A stretch of 64,000 nucleotides of DNA, taken from positions 62,001 to 126,000 of the forward strand of contig NZ_QJJU01000014.1 of NCBI RefSeq assembly GCF_003201655.1, written 5' to 3'. Shown here one piece after another: positions 16,595-25,840 of the stretch; positions within the stretch are counted from its first letter, which is position 1; each line of letters opens with the position of its first letter. The notes below the pieces were generated by a model. The model ran no database searches and had not been told where the DNA came from. It saw only the letters and a program-made list of their open reading frames with translations. The DNA is from Mycolicibacterium moriokaense. Its GTDB lineage: Bacteria > Actinomycetota > Actinomycetes > Mycobacteriales > Mycobacteriaceae. The position numbers and the translations under genes were made by a program.

Positions 16595-17718
16595 CGGACC
16601 GAGTTCGGCGGCGGCATCTCTTCGCGGATCTCGCAGGCTTCCTCACCGAATACGGTCACCGCGCCTGCGTCGCGCCGTTCGATTTCGGCTGCCAGCCAGT
16701 TAATCTGCGCACGCGTGCGCCACCACGAGATGAGCATGCGATTCGCCGCCAGCCCGAAAAACAACGCGGTCACCCAGTACGCCGATTGACTGATCAGGCT
16801 GGGCAACACCCCGAACACCACAAGCAAGGAAGCCCACAAGGGCTCCATTCGATTCGGCCGGCGGCTGCTGCGAAGCCGGGCGCGCCACACACCAGGCTCA
16901 ATGAGCGCCGGCAGCTCGCCGGTCCGCAGCGCACGGGTGTATGCGATGTACTGCTCGAATGAACTGAAGTTGGGGCGCAATCGCATCACCGTGCGAACTG
17001 CGACAGCCTGGCCCACGACAGCTGCCCACACGATAGGCCCAACCAAAGAGCCGCTGTAGGCGTGGTAGAGGCGATCCATGCCCGCGACCACAAAGGCGAA
17101 GCTGAACCCTATCGCGGCGGGAAGGAGGACGCGCACCGCCAGCGGCCGCCGGAACCAGATTTCCAATTGTGCTTCCTCAGGTGTCATTCCTGCTCCTGCG
17201 TGCCGCTCGACATCGGCGGCCAGGCGTGCAATCCGGGCGCGCCTTTTCCCCGAGGAGAAGAGGCGCCACAACGCCAGCAGCCCGACCAACGACGCGAACA
17301 TCGGGTGGTACACGGGTTGGCGGGTCAGGCTCGGCACCACCACAAACACCACGGCGAGGTACGCCAACAACTGTGCGATTCGATTGCAGCCGCGGCTGAG
17401 GCGAAGCCAGCCCCTCCACACATCGGGGTTAATGCGCGCCGGTAGCTCGCCGGTCCGCAACGACCGCTTGTATGCGATGAACCGTTCCGTTGAGCCGAAG
17501 TCGCGCTGCAATCTGCGGTCGGCTCCGAGCAGATAACCGGTCACTAACACGCAGATAAGTGCTGCCACCACGAGCCACCCGCCCATCCGAGAGGCGTTGT
17601 ACTCGTTGTAGAGGCCATCAAAGTCCCACGCCAGACAGGCCAGATAGGCAACGGCGAACCCCGCCGCGGCGTAAATGACGGCGCGGACCACCATCGGCAG
17701 CCGGAACAAGGTTTCCAT
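16591..17718 (-). CDS. Internally duplicated membrane protein
   Basis: 375 aa built of two homologous halves of about 185 residues. Each starts with a FRLP/FRRP segment, has paired membrane spans, an FIAYKRSLRTGELPA / YIAYTRALRTGELPA motif, another pair of spans, and a charged R-rich helix. About eight membrane spans in total. No family recognised. Start ATG at 17718. It lies 17 nt downstream of the prolyl oligopeptidase gene and overlaps the small frameshifted gene by 4 nt, so the three were probably one transcript. Confidence 0.75.
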   Translation of the reverse strand: METLFRLPMVVRAVIYAAAGFAVAYLACLAWDFDGLYNEYNASRMGGWLVVAALICVLVTGYLLGADRRLQRDFGSTERFIAYKRSLRTGELPARINPDVWRGWLRLSRGCNRIAQLLAYLAVVFVVVPSLTRQPVYHPMFASLVGLLALWRLFSSGKRRARIARLAADVERHAGAGMTPEEAQLEIWFRRPLAVRVLLPAAIGFSFAFVVAGMDRLYHAYSGSLVGPIVWAAVVGQAVAVRTVMRLRPNFSSFEQYIAYTRALRTGELPALIEPGVWRARLRSSRRPNRMEPLWASLLVVFGVLPSLISQSAYWVTALFFGLAANRMLISWWRTRAQINWLAAEIERRDAGAVTVFGEEACEIREEMPPPNSVR

Positions 17719-17735
17719 CGGTGCCCCCGGTGCCA

Positions 17736-19778
17736 CTAAGAGAGCGTTTGGAGTAAGAACTCGTGTGTCACCGCGGTGGCGAAGGCGGCTTGGGCGTTGT
17801 TCGCGACCCCGGAGTGGCCGCCTTCGGTGTTCTCGTAGTAGAGGACCGGATGGCCTGCGGCTTCCAACGCAGCAGCCATTTTGCGCGCATGGCCGGGATG
17901 CACCCGGTCGTCTCTGGTGGAGGTAGTGATCAGCACCGGTGGATACTTTCGTTCGGCGGAGATGTTGTGATACGGCGAGTATTGCTTGATGTACTCCCAG
18001 TCGGCCGGCTCGTCGGGGTTGCCGAACTCGGTCATCCACGAGGCGCCGGCCAGCAGCAGGTTGAAGCGGCGCATGTCCAGCAGCGGACTGCGGCATACCA
18101 ACGCTCCGAACAACTCGGGATACTGCGTGAGCATGACGCCCATCAGCAGGCCTCCCGCGCTGCCTCCCTCGGCGCCGAGCTGGGGGGCAGTCGTGACGCC
18201 CTGCGCCACCAGATCCCTAGCGACGGCGGCGAAGTCCTCGGCGACCTTGTGCCTGTTCTCGCGTAGGACCTGCTCGTGCCAGGCGGGCCCGAACTCGCCG
18301 CCGCCCCGGATGTTCGCCATCGCGTAGTTGCCGCCGCGGGCCAGCCACAGTCGGCCGAACGCACCGAGATAGCCCGGTAGCTGCGCCGCCCGAAAGGCGC
18401 CGTAGCCCTGCAGCAGGGTGGGGCCGGGACCGGTCGAATCCCGATGCGCGACCAGGAAATACGGCACCCGGGTCCCGTCGGCTGACGCAGTGAAACGCTG
18501 GCTGACGATGAGGTCGTCGGCGTCGAATAACGCAGGGGCGGACTTGATTTGCCGCACGGGTCCTGCCGACGGGCCGTGCAGTAGCAGCGGCGGTGTGTCG
18601 AAGCCCGCACTGTGAAGAAAGATCTCGTCGCCGAATTCGTCGACGCCGGCGATGACGGTGGTGGTGTTGGCGGGCGCACCCTGCAGCGGCTCGGCCTGCC
18701 ATCTGCCCGGGGTGAGTACCTCCACCACGGTCGCCACGTCGCGCAGCTTGATGCTGAGGAACCGGTCACCGGTAAAGATTCCTGCGGCGAAGTACTCGTC
18801 GCCACCGGGCTCGAACACCGTGTGTAGTTCGGCTGTCCCGGCGACAAGTTGCTCGTAGTCGGTGACGAGCACCGTGCCGGCCTCGTAGGTGGTGTCGCCC
18901 CTGGCCCAGTCCGACAGCAGAACGATCATCGCCCATTCGCGGTGCACAGCCATGCTGGCGTCGGTGGGTATGTCGATGAGGATCAGTTCCCCGTCCCGCA
19001 GCTCGAAGGTCTCCTTGTTGTAGAAGTCGGTACCGCGGTAGATGAAGGTGCGCTCGAATCCTGGATAGGCGGAGCACCCCATGCTCACCGAGACATCGCT
19101 TGCGGCACCGGAGAAGACCACTTCGGCATCTCCGAGCACCGTCGCGCGCCGCCACCGCTTGATCACTCGGGGATATCCGGACTCGGTCAGCGATCCTTCG
19201 CCGAAATCGGTGCCCACCAGCATGGTGTCGTCGTCTTCGAAATCGATGACGTGCTTGCCCTCGGGCAGATTGAATCCGTCGGCGACGAACTCCCTTGTGG
19301 TCATGTCGAATTCGCGAACCACCGTGGCGTCTCCGCCGCCGCGTGAGAGGAAGACCAGCGCACGCGTGTACCCGGGTGCGTTTATGCCAGCGCCACCCCA
19401 CACCCAGTTCTCATCCTCGGCGGCGGCCAGCGCGTCGACGTCGATGACAACGTCCCACTCCGGCGCGTCCTTGCGATACTCCGCAAGGGTGGTACGGCGC
19501 CAGATGCCTCGTGGGTGGCCCGCATCGCGCCAGAAGTTGTAGAGATAGTCCCCGCGCCGTGTTACCCCGGGAATCCGGGTGTCGGCGTCGAACACGTCGA
19601 GCGCCTCAGCGCGCATCTGCTCGAACCGATCGCCCGACAACCGCGCCAGCGTGGGCCCGTTGTGCCGCTGCACCCACTCCAGCACCTCCTCGTCGTCGAC
19701 AGCCTCCAGCCACAAGTACGGGTCGTCGCCGACCACAGTGTCTGCAACCGCGGGCCGCTGCGCTTCATTCAAGGTCAT
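17736..19778 (-). CDS. Prolyl oligopeptidase family serine peptidase (S9)
   Basis: 680 aa with an N-terminal beta-propeller (~1-400) and a C-terminal alpha/beta-hydrolase domain. The nucleophile is S540 in GGSAGGLLMG, the acid is D623/D624 in STRDDRVHPGH, and H655 lies in EGGHSG. These enzymes cleave after proline in short peptides, or act as broader S9A hydrolases. No signal peptide is seen, so it is cytoplasmic. Start ATG at 19778, preceded by GGAGGA. The upstream DNA resembles the leader of a small secreted-protein gene (see the palindrome at 20002). Confidence 0.9.
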   Translation of the reverse strand: MTLNEAQRPAVADTVVGDDPYLWLEAVDDEEVLEWVQRHNGPTLARLSGDRFEQMRAEALDVFDADTRIPGVTRRGDYLYNFWRDAGHPRGIWRRTTLAEYRKDAPEWDVVIDVDALAAAEDENWVWGGAGINAPGYTRALVFLSRGGGDATVVREFDMTTREFVADGFNLPEGKHVIDFEDDDTMLVGTDFGEGSLTESGYPRVIKRWRRATVLGDAEVVFSGAASDVSVSMGCSAYPGFERTFIYRGTDFYNKETFELRDGELILIDIPTDASMAVHREWAMIVLLSDWARGDTTYEAGTVLVTDYEQLVAGTAELHTVFEPGGDEYFAAGIFTGDRFLSIKLRDVATVVEVLTPGRWQAEPLQGAPANTTTVIAGVDEFGDEIFLHSAGFDTPPLLLHGPSAGPVRQIKSAPALFDADDLIVSQRFTASADGTRVPYFLVAHRDSTGPGPTLLQGYGAFRAAQLPGYLGAFGRLWLARGGNYAMANIRGGGEFGPAWHEQVLRENRHKVAEDFAAVARDLVAQGVTTAPQLGAEGGSAGGLLMGVMLTQYPELFGALVCRSPLLDMRRFNLLLAGASWMTEFGNPDEPADWEYIKQYSPYHNISAERKYPPVLITTSTRDDRVHPGHARKMAAALEAAGHPVLYYENTEGGHSGVANNAQAAFATAVTHEFLLQTLS

Positions 19779-20001
19779 GGGACGATCCTCCGATGTTGCG
19801 CGCTCACGGTGAGGTTCTTCACCGCTGTGCCCGCATCGTGTTCGTGTGATGGATACCGGTGTGTTCGTCCGGCATTCGTCGATGGCATTTCGCGTCGTCT
19901 CCGCCGCCTCGTCTTATCGCTGTTCCATGCTCTGCCCGCGGATTCGGTGCTTCTTCGAGTACCTCCGCCAATGGAATCGTCGCTCGGGTTCGGTGCGACG
20001 C

Positions 20002-20023
20002 GTGCAGTAGCGCGCTACTGCAC
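20002..20023. repeat. 22-bp perfect palindrome, leader motif copy 1
   Basis: A perfect 22-bp palindrome centred on GTAGCGCGCTAC lies in a block that also has AATGGAATCGTCGCTCGGGT just to its left. The block recurs upstream of the secreted-protein gene at 20219-20548 and, more diverged, upstream of its paralogue at 37869-38192. Here it sits 224 bp upstream of the prolyl oligopeptidase start, with no secreted-protein gene between. Confidence 0.75.
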
Positions 20024-20040
20024 TTTCAGCGCGGTACTAC

Positions 20041-20181
20041 TCATGCCCACCCGCCAACGATCGGCCACAGTACGAAGCCAACGGCTGCCGTGACCACCGA
20101 AGCCATCGCCATCCGGTTGACGCGCGGCTGAGGTTGCGGGGCGGGCGATCCACCGTGCTGCGGCCCGGATCAGGTTGTCAC
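20041..20181 (-). pseudogene. Possible remnant of a small Pro-rich single-span membrane protein
   Basis: One frame reads GGSPAPQPQPRVNRMAMASV followed by VTAAVGFVLWPIVGGWA, a proline-rich stretch then a single hydrophobic segment, as in small DUF4190-like mycobacterial membrane proteins. The GTG at 20181 has a good AAAGGA 6 nt upstream but meets a TGA at codon 4, and the protein ends right after the first span. It is probably a truncated relic; a 59-codon frame from an overlapping ATG also exists and is less protein-like. Confidence 0.3.
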
Positions 20182-20218
20182 GGCGCATCCTTTGCGTGAT
20201 GGTCCCTTTGGGCGGGTC

Positions 20219-20548
20219 TCAGCAGCTGAGGTCGACGCAGATCATTTTTCCCCTCGCCGGTGTGAGAGGCCCTGACCCAGTTCGAAGTACACCGGCCGCC
20301 CCGCCAGGTGACACCGCCGGAGAGTGAAAGCGCCACAGCGGCGGGCCCGGCCGAACCGCGCTGATAGTGCACTGCTCAGGCGCAGCGTGGCCGACACGAT
20401 TCACGATGACCTCGAAGCCTTGCGCACGTAGCTGATTGATCGTGACATCGGCGGACGACGAGTGTGGCGGCGCTGTGTTGGCGGCAGCGGTCAGACCGAC
20501 CGCCGCGGTACCCAGCACGGCGAGGCTAGTGAGGAAGAAGTTCGTCAT
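20219..20548 (-). CDS. Small secreted protein, paralogue of 37869-38192
   Basis: 109 aa with an N-terminal signal peptide (MTNFFLTSLAVLGTAAVGLT...) and a mature part containing TINQLRAQGFEVIVNRVG, a Cys in EQCTISAVRPG, and a terminal VDLSC. The two Cys could form a disulfide. It belongs to the mycobacterial small exported proteins with the pattern Q-L-x-x-x-G-[YF]-x-V-x-x-N...C. The middle (RFHSPAVSPGGAAGVLRTGS) differs from the paralogue and looks frame-altered or degenerate. Function unknown. Its leader carries the palindromic motif. Confidence 0.7.
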   Translation of the reverse strand: MTNFFLTSLAVLGTAAVGLTAAANTAPPHSSSADVTINQLRAQGFEVIVNRVGHAAPEQCTISAVRPGPPLWRFHSPAVSPGGAAGVLRTGSGPLTPARGKMICVDLSC

Positions 20549-20820
20549 GGCTGTGCCCTTCTGGTGTTCTCGCTATTCGTCGCTCTGCCTGCGGATTCGA
20601 GGGTTTTCCAGTCACTCCGCTAATGGAATCGTCGCTCGGGTTCGGCGAGACGCGTGCCGTAGCGCGCTACTGCACTTGCGGTACTACTCAGTGGGGATCG
20701 TGAGGTGACGCGTCAGGGCAAGTCGTGACAGCAACGGTCTGTTGCCTTTGCACCGCAGTGAGTTTCACCCCGGTGAGAGACGGCCGTGGTGTCGGCGTGA
20801 CGGTGCACAGGTCCTCGAAT
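20549..20820. other. Long leader between secreted-protein gene and luxR-type gene
   Basis: No gene is seen in this stretch. It contains the leader motif with the near-palindrome at 20654-20675, about 106 bp upstream of the secreted-protein start. Beyond that it is plain intergenic DNA up to the hairpin at 20821. Confidence 0.6.
20654..20675. repeat. 22-bp near-palindrome, leader motif copy 2
   Basis: Same element as at 20002-20023 with one mismatched arm pair (GTGCCGTAGCGC then GCTACTGCAC). It lies upstream of the secreted-protein gene on the minus strand and is a candidate binding site for a dimeric regulator. Confidence 0.7.
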
Positions 20821-20854
20821 CCTCGCCGACGTCGAGCGTGGGTCGTCGGCGAGG
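20821..20854 (-). terminator. Hairpin after the LuxR-type gene
   Basis: CCTCGCCGACG (20821-20831) and CGTCGGCGAGG (20844-20854) form a perfect 11-bp stem with a 12-nt loop, starting 10 nt after the stop codon of the regulator gene. There is no U-tract, as is common for mycobacterial terminators. Confidence 0.55.
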
Positions 20855-20863
20855 CCATTCATT

Positions 20864-23488
20864 TCACTGTGCTCGCGGCTCGTGGCGGTCTAGCAAGTTG
20901 GCGAGTTCGTCGCGGCTGGTGGTTCCGGTCTTTTTCATGGCCCGGGATACATGGCTTTCGACGGTGCGTATCGACAGGCTCAGTCGCTCAGCGATGGCGG
21001 GGCCCGACAAACCCTCGGCGATCAACATGGCGATCTCGCGCTGGCGGTCGGTCAGCGGTAACTCCACACTGGCCTGACGAAGCGCCGGGGTGTTGGCACC
21101 GCCGCATTGTCGAGCAAGCGCATCCGCGCGTGTCGAGCATCCCAACGCCGTCCCGCGCAGGTCTTGGCGGCGATACTCGACAGCCGCATGCGCGGCCGCA
21201 TCCAGGGCCGCAACAAGATCGCCCATGCGCTCGAAGTCCTCGGACACCGAAGCCAATCCCGCGGCGTCACCGTCGCGAAGTGCTTCCGCGCACCGGGCCG
21301 CAACGCCGACACGTGGCCCCTCGACGATTGCCTCGAGCTCACGCAACCGCGGGGCGCCCGATCGGCCCCCGAACTGGGTGACGATCTGCAGGCACATCAC
21401 TTCGACGGCGAATTGCCCATTGGTTCCTGCTCTTTCAGCCGCCGAGAGCAAAATGGCGATCGCCTCACTGACGGCACCCTCGCCAGCGGCCACCCACGCG
21501 CGGGCGAGGCTCCGCTCGAAGTCCAACGACCGAAAGGGGCGTCGGGTCTCGTCGACCGCGGCGAACCCGGCGGCGGCATCGCCAATCGAACCGCGCATGG
21601 CTTGAGCCGTCGAGCGCGGGAAGTGATATCGGTATCCCCAGCCGAGGGAATGGCCCGAATCGGATAGGGCTGCTGCTGCCTGCTCCAACAACGAACATGC
21701 GGTGTCGAGGTGGCCGGCACCCAATGCAGCCCGACCCGCGACCGCCGCACCGAGCAAGTGCGCCGCGCCCGGAAGGTCGGCTGCCTGTTGGCGTACCCGC
21801 TCGGCGACGTCGACGGCATCCTGAACCCGACCGGCCAGCAGCAGTGCGCTGACGTGTGCATCAGCGATGTTGAAACGCATCTGAGGAGCGTCGAAAGAGC
21901 GTGTCGCAACGGCATATCCCGCGTCTGCGACGGCCACCGCATCGGTGGTGCGGCCCGCATCCGCGGCCATCACGGCGAGCGCCCACGCCATCTCGGCATC
22001 AACGACGCCGGGCAGGTCGTCCAACGCAAGTTTTTCCGACGCTCGTATCGCCAGAGCGGGCTGGTCCATCGCAAACCAGTACACAGTGAGGAAGGCGTCG
22101 ATGTAGCTGCGGGCCTGCGGTGGCGCGGTGCGCGACGCATCGTCGATGAGCTCTTTCGCTCGCGCCGGGTCGGCAAGCACCCAGAGCATGTTGCTGGCCC
22201 GCAGGAATGCGAGTCTGGCACGGTCGTCGTCGGTCAACTGGCTGGTGTCGATTTCGGCGAGCACCGCGTCGGCCTGCTCGCCGCGGCTCAGCCACGAGAG
22301 TGCGTGCGCACGAACAAAGTTCGCCTCGGGCCTCGCTCCTGCACGGATGGCCGCTTCCGCGAGTCGATCGGCCAGCGGTAGATCCGCAAACCACACGGCA
22401 CCGTGGGCTGCGCTGACGAGCAGGTTGGCGTCGGCTGTGAGGTCGGAGTCCAGACTCAGGGTGGCGCGGCGCACTACCACCCGGATGTCGTCGCGATCAT
22501 CGGATGCTGCGAGTTCGGTGGCGACCAGTCCACGCAGTCGCCGTAGCCGGGTGGGTGCCGCGCGCTTCCTGCGCACTTCACCGTAGAGCGGATGCGCCAC
22601 GCGCACCTCTACACCGCCAACGACGGGCCCCACCATGATGAGGCCACGAGTGTCGGCCTCCTCGACGGCTGCCGGATCAGCGATCCGGGTCAGGGCGGCC
22701 AGTCCGATCGGCTCCCCCACAGCCAGTGCATCGATCACATCGGCCACCGGCGCAGGCAGGTCCCCGATGCGGGATTCGATCAGCTCGACGAGGCTGGGCG
22801 CCACGATCGGGTCACCGACCCACCACCAGTGCCCGTCGTGCATTTCCAGCCGCCCGTCGGCGACCTCCTGCTCGACGACGTTACGCAAATACAAGACGTT
22901 GCCCCGCGTCAGCGCCCACAGCCGCTGGGCAGCATCCGGATCTACCGACCCGCCCAAAGTCCCCGACAACAGCAAGCTGGATTCTTCGCGCGACAGAGGC
23001 CGCAGATCGAGCCGGGCGAACTGGCCACCCCGCCAAATCTCTTGCACCGCAGCGGGAATTGGGTCGCCATCGCGCACGGTGAGTATGACCTTCGCCGCGC
23101 CGCGCGCAACGATCTGCTGCACGACGAATGTCGACAAGTCATCAAGCAGGTGCACGTCGTCGACGACGACCACCACTGTTGCCTCGGCGGGTGATGCCGT
23201 CACCGACTCGATCACCCCGCGCACCAACTGAACGGCGTTGGTGACGCCCGACTGGGCCCACAGGGTGAATGCGCCCAGCGGAAGTGTGTGCGCCGCCGAT
23301 GTGCCGACGGCCCAACGGCCTTCGCATCCCCGCGACACGGCGGCCGACAGCGCGTCCCGGGCGATCCGGCTTTTCCCCACCCCTGCCGCCCCGCGAATCA
23401 CGATCCCGGAAACGTCGGAAGCCAAGATGGCGGCCTCGATGGCACGCATCTCTTCCGAGCGGCCGGTCAACGGCCACGATAAGCCCAT
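20864..23488 (-). CDS. LuxR-family STAND ATPase transcription regulator
   Basis: 874 aa. The N-terminal AAA/STAND NTPase has Walker A GAAGVGKS (33-40) and a Walker B-like VVVVVDDVHLLDD (~105-117). A long TPR-like helical region follows. The C-terminal LuxR-type helix-turn-helix (~800-865) contains LTDRQREIAMLIAEGLSGPA and the recognition helix SIRTVESHVSRAMKKTG. These are ATP-dependent activators (LAL/MalT type). It follows the eleven-gene convoy on the same strand after 157 bp, so it has its own promoter but may regulate that operon or the neighbouring secreted protein. Confidence 0.92.
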   Translation of the reverse strand: MGLSWPLTGRSEEMRAIEAAILASDVSGIVIRGAAGVGKSRIARDALSAAVSRGCEGRWAVGTSAAHTLPLGAFTLWAQSGVTNAVQLVRGVIESVTASPAEATVVVVVDDVHLLDDLSTFVVQQIVARGAAKVILTVRDGDPIPAAVQEIWRGGQFARLDLRPLSREESSLLLSGTLGGSVDPDAAQRLWALTRGNVLYLRNVVEQEVADGRLEMHDGHWWWVGDPIVAPSLVELIESRIGDLPAPVADVIDALAVGEPIGLAALTRIADPAAVEEADTRGLIMVGPVVGGVEVRVAHPLYGEVRRKRAAPTRLRRLRGLVATELAASDDRDDIRVVVRRATLSLDSDLTADANLLVSAAHGAVWFADLPLADRLAEAAIRAGARPEANFVRAHALSWLSRGEQADAVLAEIDTSQLTDDDRARLAFLRASNMLWVLADPARAKELIDDASRTAPPQARSYIDAFLTVYWFAMDQPALAIRASEKLALDDLPGVVDAEMAWALAVMAADAGRTTDAVAVADAGYAVATRSFDAPQMRFNIADAHVSALLLAGRVQDAVDVAERVRQQAADLPGAAHLLGAAVAGRAALGAGHLDTACSLLEQAAAALSDSGHSLGWGYRYHFPRSTAQAMRGSIGDAAAGFAAVDETRRPFRSLDFERSLARAWVAAGEGAVSEAIAILLSAAERAGTNGQFAVEVMCLQIVTQFGGRSGAPRLRELEAIVEGPRVGVAARCAEALRDGDAAGLASVSEDFERMGDLVAALDAAAHAAVEYRRQDLRGTALGCSTRADALARQCGGANTPALRQASVELPLTDRQREIAMLIAEGLSGPAIAERLSLSIRTVESHVSRAMKKTGTTSRDELANLLDRHEPRAQ

Positions 23489-23645
23489 CCCCGAAGCCTA
23501 AGAGCACCCACTGCGCCAGACAGCGCAAACGCCTGCTTTGCGAAAGGGATTGCCCCCATTGGTTCACTCGTGGGGTGGGTGATTCAGGCTGGGTGCGGCC
23601 AACTCACGGTGTGGGCACAACATCAGCGGCCCACCCCGCACACCC

Positions 23646-24275
23646 TCACGGCTCGCCATCGCACAGCTCGATGAGCCGGCTCGCGGTCCACGCCGGGGTG
23701 ACGCCGGGTGCACACAACAGGTAGCGCACTCGCTGGTCCGCGGTCCAGCCGAACGCCTCGCCGAGTCCGTCAAGCACCGTACGAACGTAGGGCGCCGACG
23801 GCGGTGCGGGCTCGAGGTTCTGCAGGGACGTGATGGTGAACATCGGCAGCCCGTCTCGGTCGTCTACGCGCAGAAGGCTCTCGTAGTGGTGGGAGGCGAC
23901 AGGCCATCGTCGTCCGGCGCCATCGCCGAGCACCAGCTCGCTGCCGACGGGGAGCCAGGCCTCCTGGGCGACCACGTCGCTGAGCTGTCCGAAGGTGAGC
24001 AAGTATGCCCGCGCGGCCAGCTCGCGATCGGCGTGCGGATCGTAGAAGGCGATTCCCCCGCCCCACACCTTGGATCTGCCCGCAAACATGAGGCCACCTG
24101 GCAGGTGGACCCCGACGGCCCGGCGGGGTGGCGACCGGTCACGACACCCCAGGTAAGTGCGACGGGCGCCCCGCGGTCGCCCTCCCGAGACGTAGCAGCC
24201 GAAACGCGCTGCATTCAGGTTCGATCCGTAGGCGACGTACCAGACCAGATCGTCGGTGCCCGGACGCAGGCTCAA
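23646..24275 (-). CDS. Gamma-glutamylcyclotransferase-fold protein (YGSNL motif)
   Basis: 209 aa from a TTG at 24275 that overlaps the previous stop (TTGA). The start of the domain reads VWYVAYGSNLNAARF, with the YGSN loop (16-19) characteristic of the GGCT/AIG2 fold, and the rest has GGIAFYDPHADRELAARAYL. GGCT-like enzymes act on gamma-glutamyl amines or related amides. As the last gene of the convoy, directly after an ATP-grasp ligase, it may release or trim a ligase-made amide. An ATG far upstream (24686) lies inside the ligase gene and is rejected. Confidence 0.8.
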   Translation of the reverse strand: MSLRPGTDDLVWYVAYGSNLNAARFGCYVSGGRPRGARRTYLGCRDRSPPRRAVGVHLPGGLMFAGRSKVWGGGIAFYDPHADRELAARAYLLTFGQLSDVVAQEAWLPVGSELVLGDGAGRRWPVASHHYESLLRVDDRDGLPMFTITSLQNLEPAPPSAPYVRTVLDGLGEAFGWTADQRVRYLLCAPGVTPAWTASRLIELCDGEP

Positions 24276-25840
24276 CCGACCACCGCTCCTTCCTCGAGCG
24301 CCTGGCCCGCCTCCCGCAAGAGCACGGCCTGTGCGTCCTCGTAGATCCGCTGCGCATCCTCGGGGCTGTCGCCGACCGCGGTCAGGCCGACGCGGCCGCG
24401 CTCCGTCAGGCAGCTGATCATGTGGAACACCACGCCGGTACGGCGGGACTGGTCGAAATGCAGGCCGTGGTTCACGACGACGTCGAAGAGGTCGGTGACC
24501 GTCAGTGCCTTGAGTCGTTCGTCCTCGAAGTGGTCGGTCGCGACCAGGAACTTGGTGCTGCCGGTCGGGGTCACGAAGACGCCGCGCGCACCGTCGTAGG
24601 TTCCGTCGGTGAGGAACTGCAGGGTCAGGAACGGATGGGTGGTGCCGCCCTTGCGGAGATTCAGCTCGATCGCGTAGGGGGTCCACGCGCCGCTTTCGTC
24701 GGCAACGACGACGAAGTCCACTGCGAACCGCCCGAGGGTGCCGAGCTCGGCAAGACGCTGTCCGATCACCATCGCGGGCTTCGCGATGGCCGCAGCGTAG
24801 CCCGGATCGGCCGGGAATACGCAGCCCAGGTATTTCTGACCGCTCTTACCACCGAGAAGTTGGTCATGGGTGGACAACAGCTCGACAGTGCCGTCCGGCA
24901 GTGCCCGCATCTGGACACTCGGACTGGTCAACGTGACCCCGGTGATCCGCTCCTCGACGATGCCGCCGTGTTCCTCGAATGCGCCAAGATAGACGTCGAG
25001 AGCGAGGTCGTCGGCCTCCAGTTGCATGGCGAGGATGCGCTCGGTGATCGCCGCCGCCTCGTCCGGCGAACCGATGTCCGGCAGTCCGTGCAAGTCGACC
25101 ATGGCATTACCGGATCCCGAGACACCCTCGTTGAGTTTCACGATCGCCAGGGTCAGCGACGGGCGTCGCACGCGCATGCTCTGCACGCCGGCCACGATGT
25201 CGTCGACTGTGTGCAGGTCCTCCGCGCCGACCGGGCATTGCACCCCCAACTCCTCGAACATCCGACGGCAGCCGGTCTTGCTGCCGAGGTCCGCCAGCCG
25301 GGGATCCGCGCCGTACATCGGGATGCCGAGGGACAGCGCGACGTCGCGCTCCAACGGTGTCGTGTTGTACGGAATCAGGTGACTTCGGGCCGGATTGGGG
25401 AGCATAGACCGAATTTCCCGCAACAGCTTTGGCCGCGCCAGCAGCTTCGAGCTGAGCGAGTCCGGTGACGCGTCACCAATCGGACACAGCGTGAGGCGAG
25501 CCCGGGCATGCCGGGGAATCACTCCGGGCAGCAATCCGAGGTAGTACTCGATGATCGATTCCGAGATCGGTTGAGAAGTCACGTAAATCATGCGTAACCG
25601 CGGTTGGCGCAGCAGCAGCAGCAGGAACAACGCACGCTCTTCCATCGCCTGCATTACGGTGCCGCTCTTGGGGGTTGGGCCCTCGATGCTGATCGAGGGC
25701 ACCACGACAACCGATTCGTCGGGGTGGCCGAGCTGCATCGAGTCCCAAACGGACGGCATCGTTCGTTGCAGATCTTCGAAGACGCCGTACCGCTCGTCTT
25801 CGTCGAGCTGCGACAGCGTCCGATTCTGTTGCTGTGTCAT
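24272..25840 (-). CDS. ATP-grasp ligase, PGM1-related type
   Basis: 522 aa from ATG 25840. It resembles the peptide ligases related to PGM1 of pheganomycin synthesis: an N-terminal domain with VVVVPSISIEG, then an ATP-grasp core with TLAIVKLNEGVSGSGNAMVD, the phosphate-binding STHDQLLGGKSGQKYLG region and a metal-binding RFAVDFVVV...IELNLRKGGTTHPFL. ATP-grasp enzymes join a carboxylate to an amine through an acylphosphate. Both ends overlap neighbouring genes by 4 nt. Its presence at the end of a signalling operon suggests a synthesised amide or peptide as the output. Substrate unknown. Confidence 0.85.
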   Translation of the reverse strand: MTQQQNRTLSQLDEDERYGVFEDLQRTMPSVWDSMQLGHPDESVVVVPSISIEGPTPKSGTVMQAMEERALFLLLLLRQPRLRMIYVTSQPISESIIEYYLGLLPGVIPRHARARLTLCPIGDASPDSLSSKLLARPKLLREIRSMLPNPARSHLIPYNTTPLERDVALSLGIPMYGADPRLADLGSKTGCRRMFEELGVQCPVGAEDLHTVDDIVAGVQSMRVRRPSLTLAIVKLNEGVSGSGNAMVDLHGLPDIGSPDEAAAITERILAMQLEADDLALDVYLGAFEEHGGIVEERITGVTLTSPSVQMRALPDGTVELLSTHDQLLGGKSGQKYLGCVFPADPGYAAAIAKPAMVIGQRLAELGTLGRFAVDFVVVADESGAWTPYAIELNLRKGGTTHPFLTLQFLTDGTYDGARGVFVTPTGSTKFLVATDHFEDERLKALTVTDLFDVVVNHGLHFDQSRRTGVVFHMISCLTERGRVGLTAVGDSPEDAQRIYEDAQAVLLREAGQALEEGAVVG

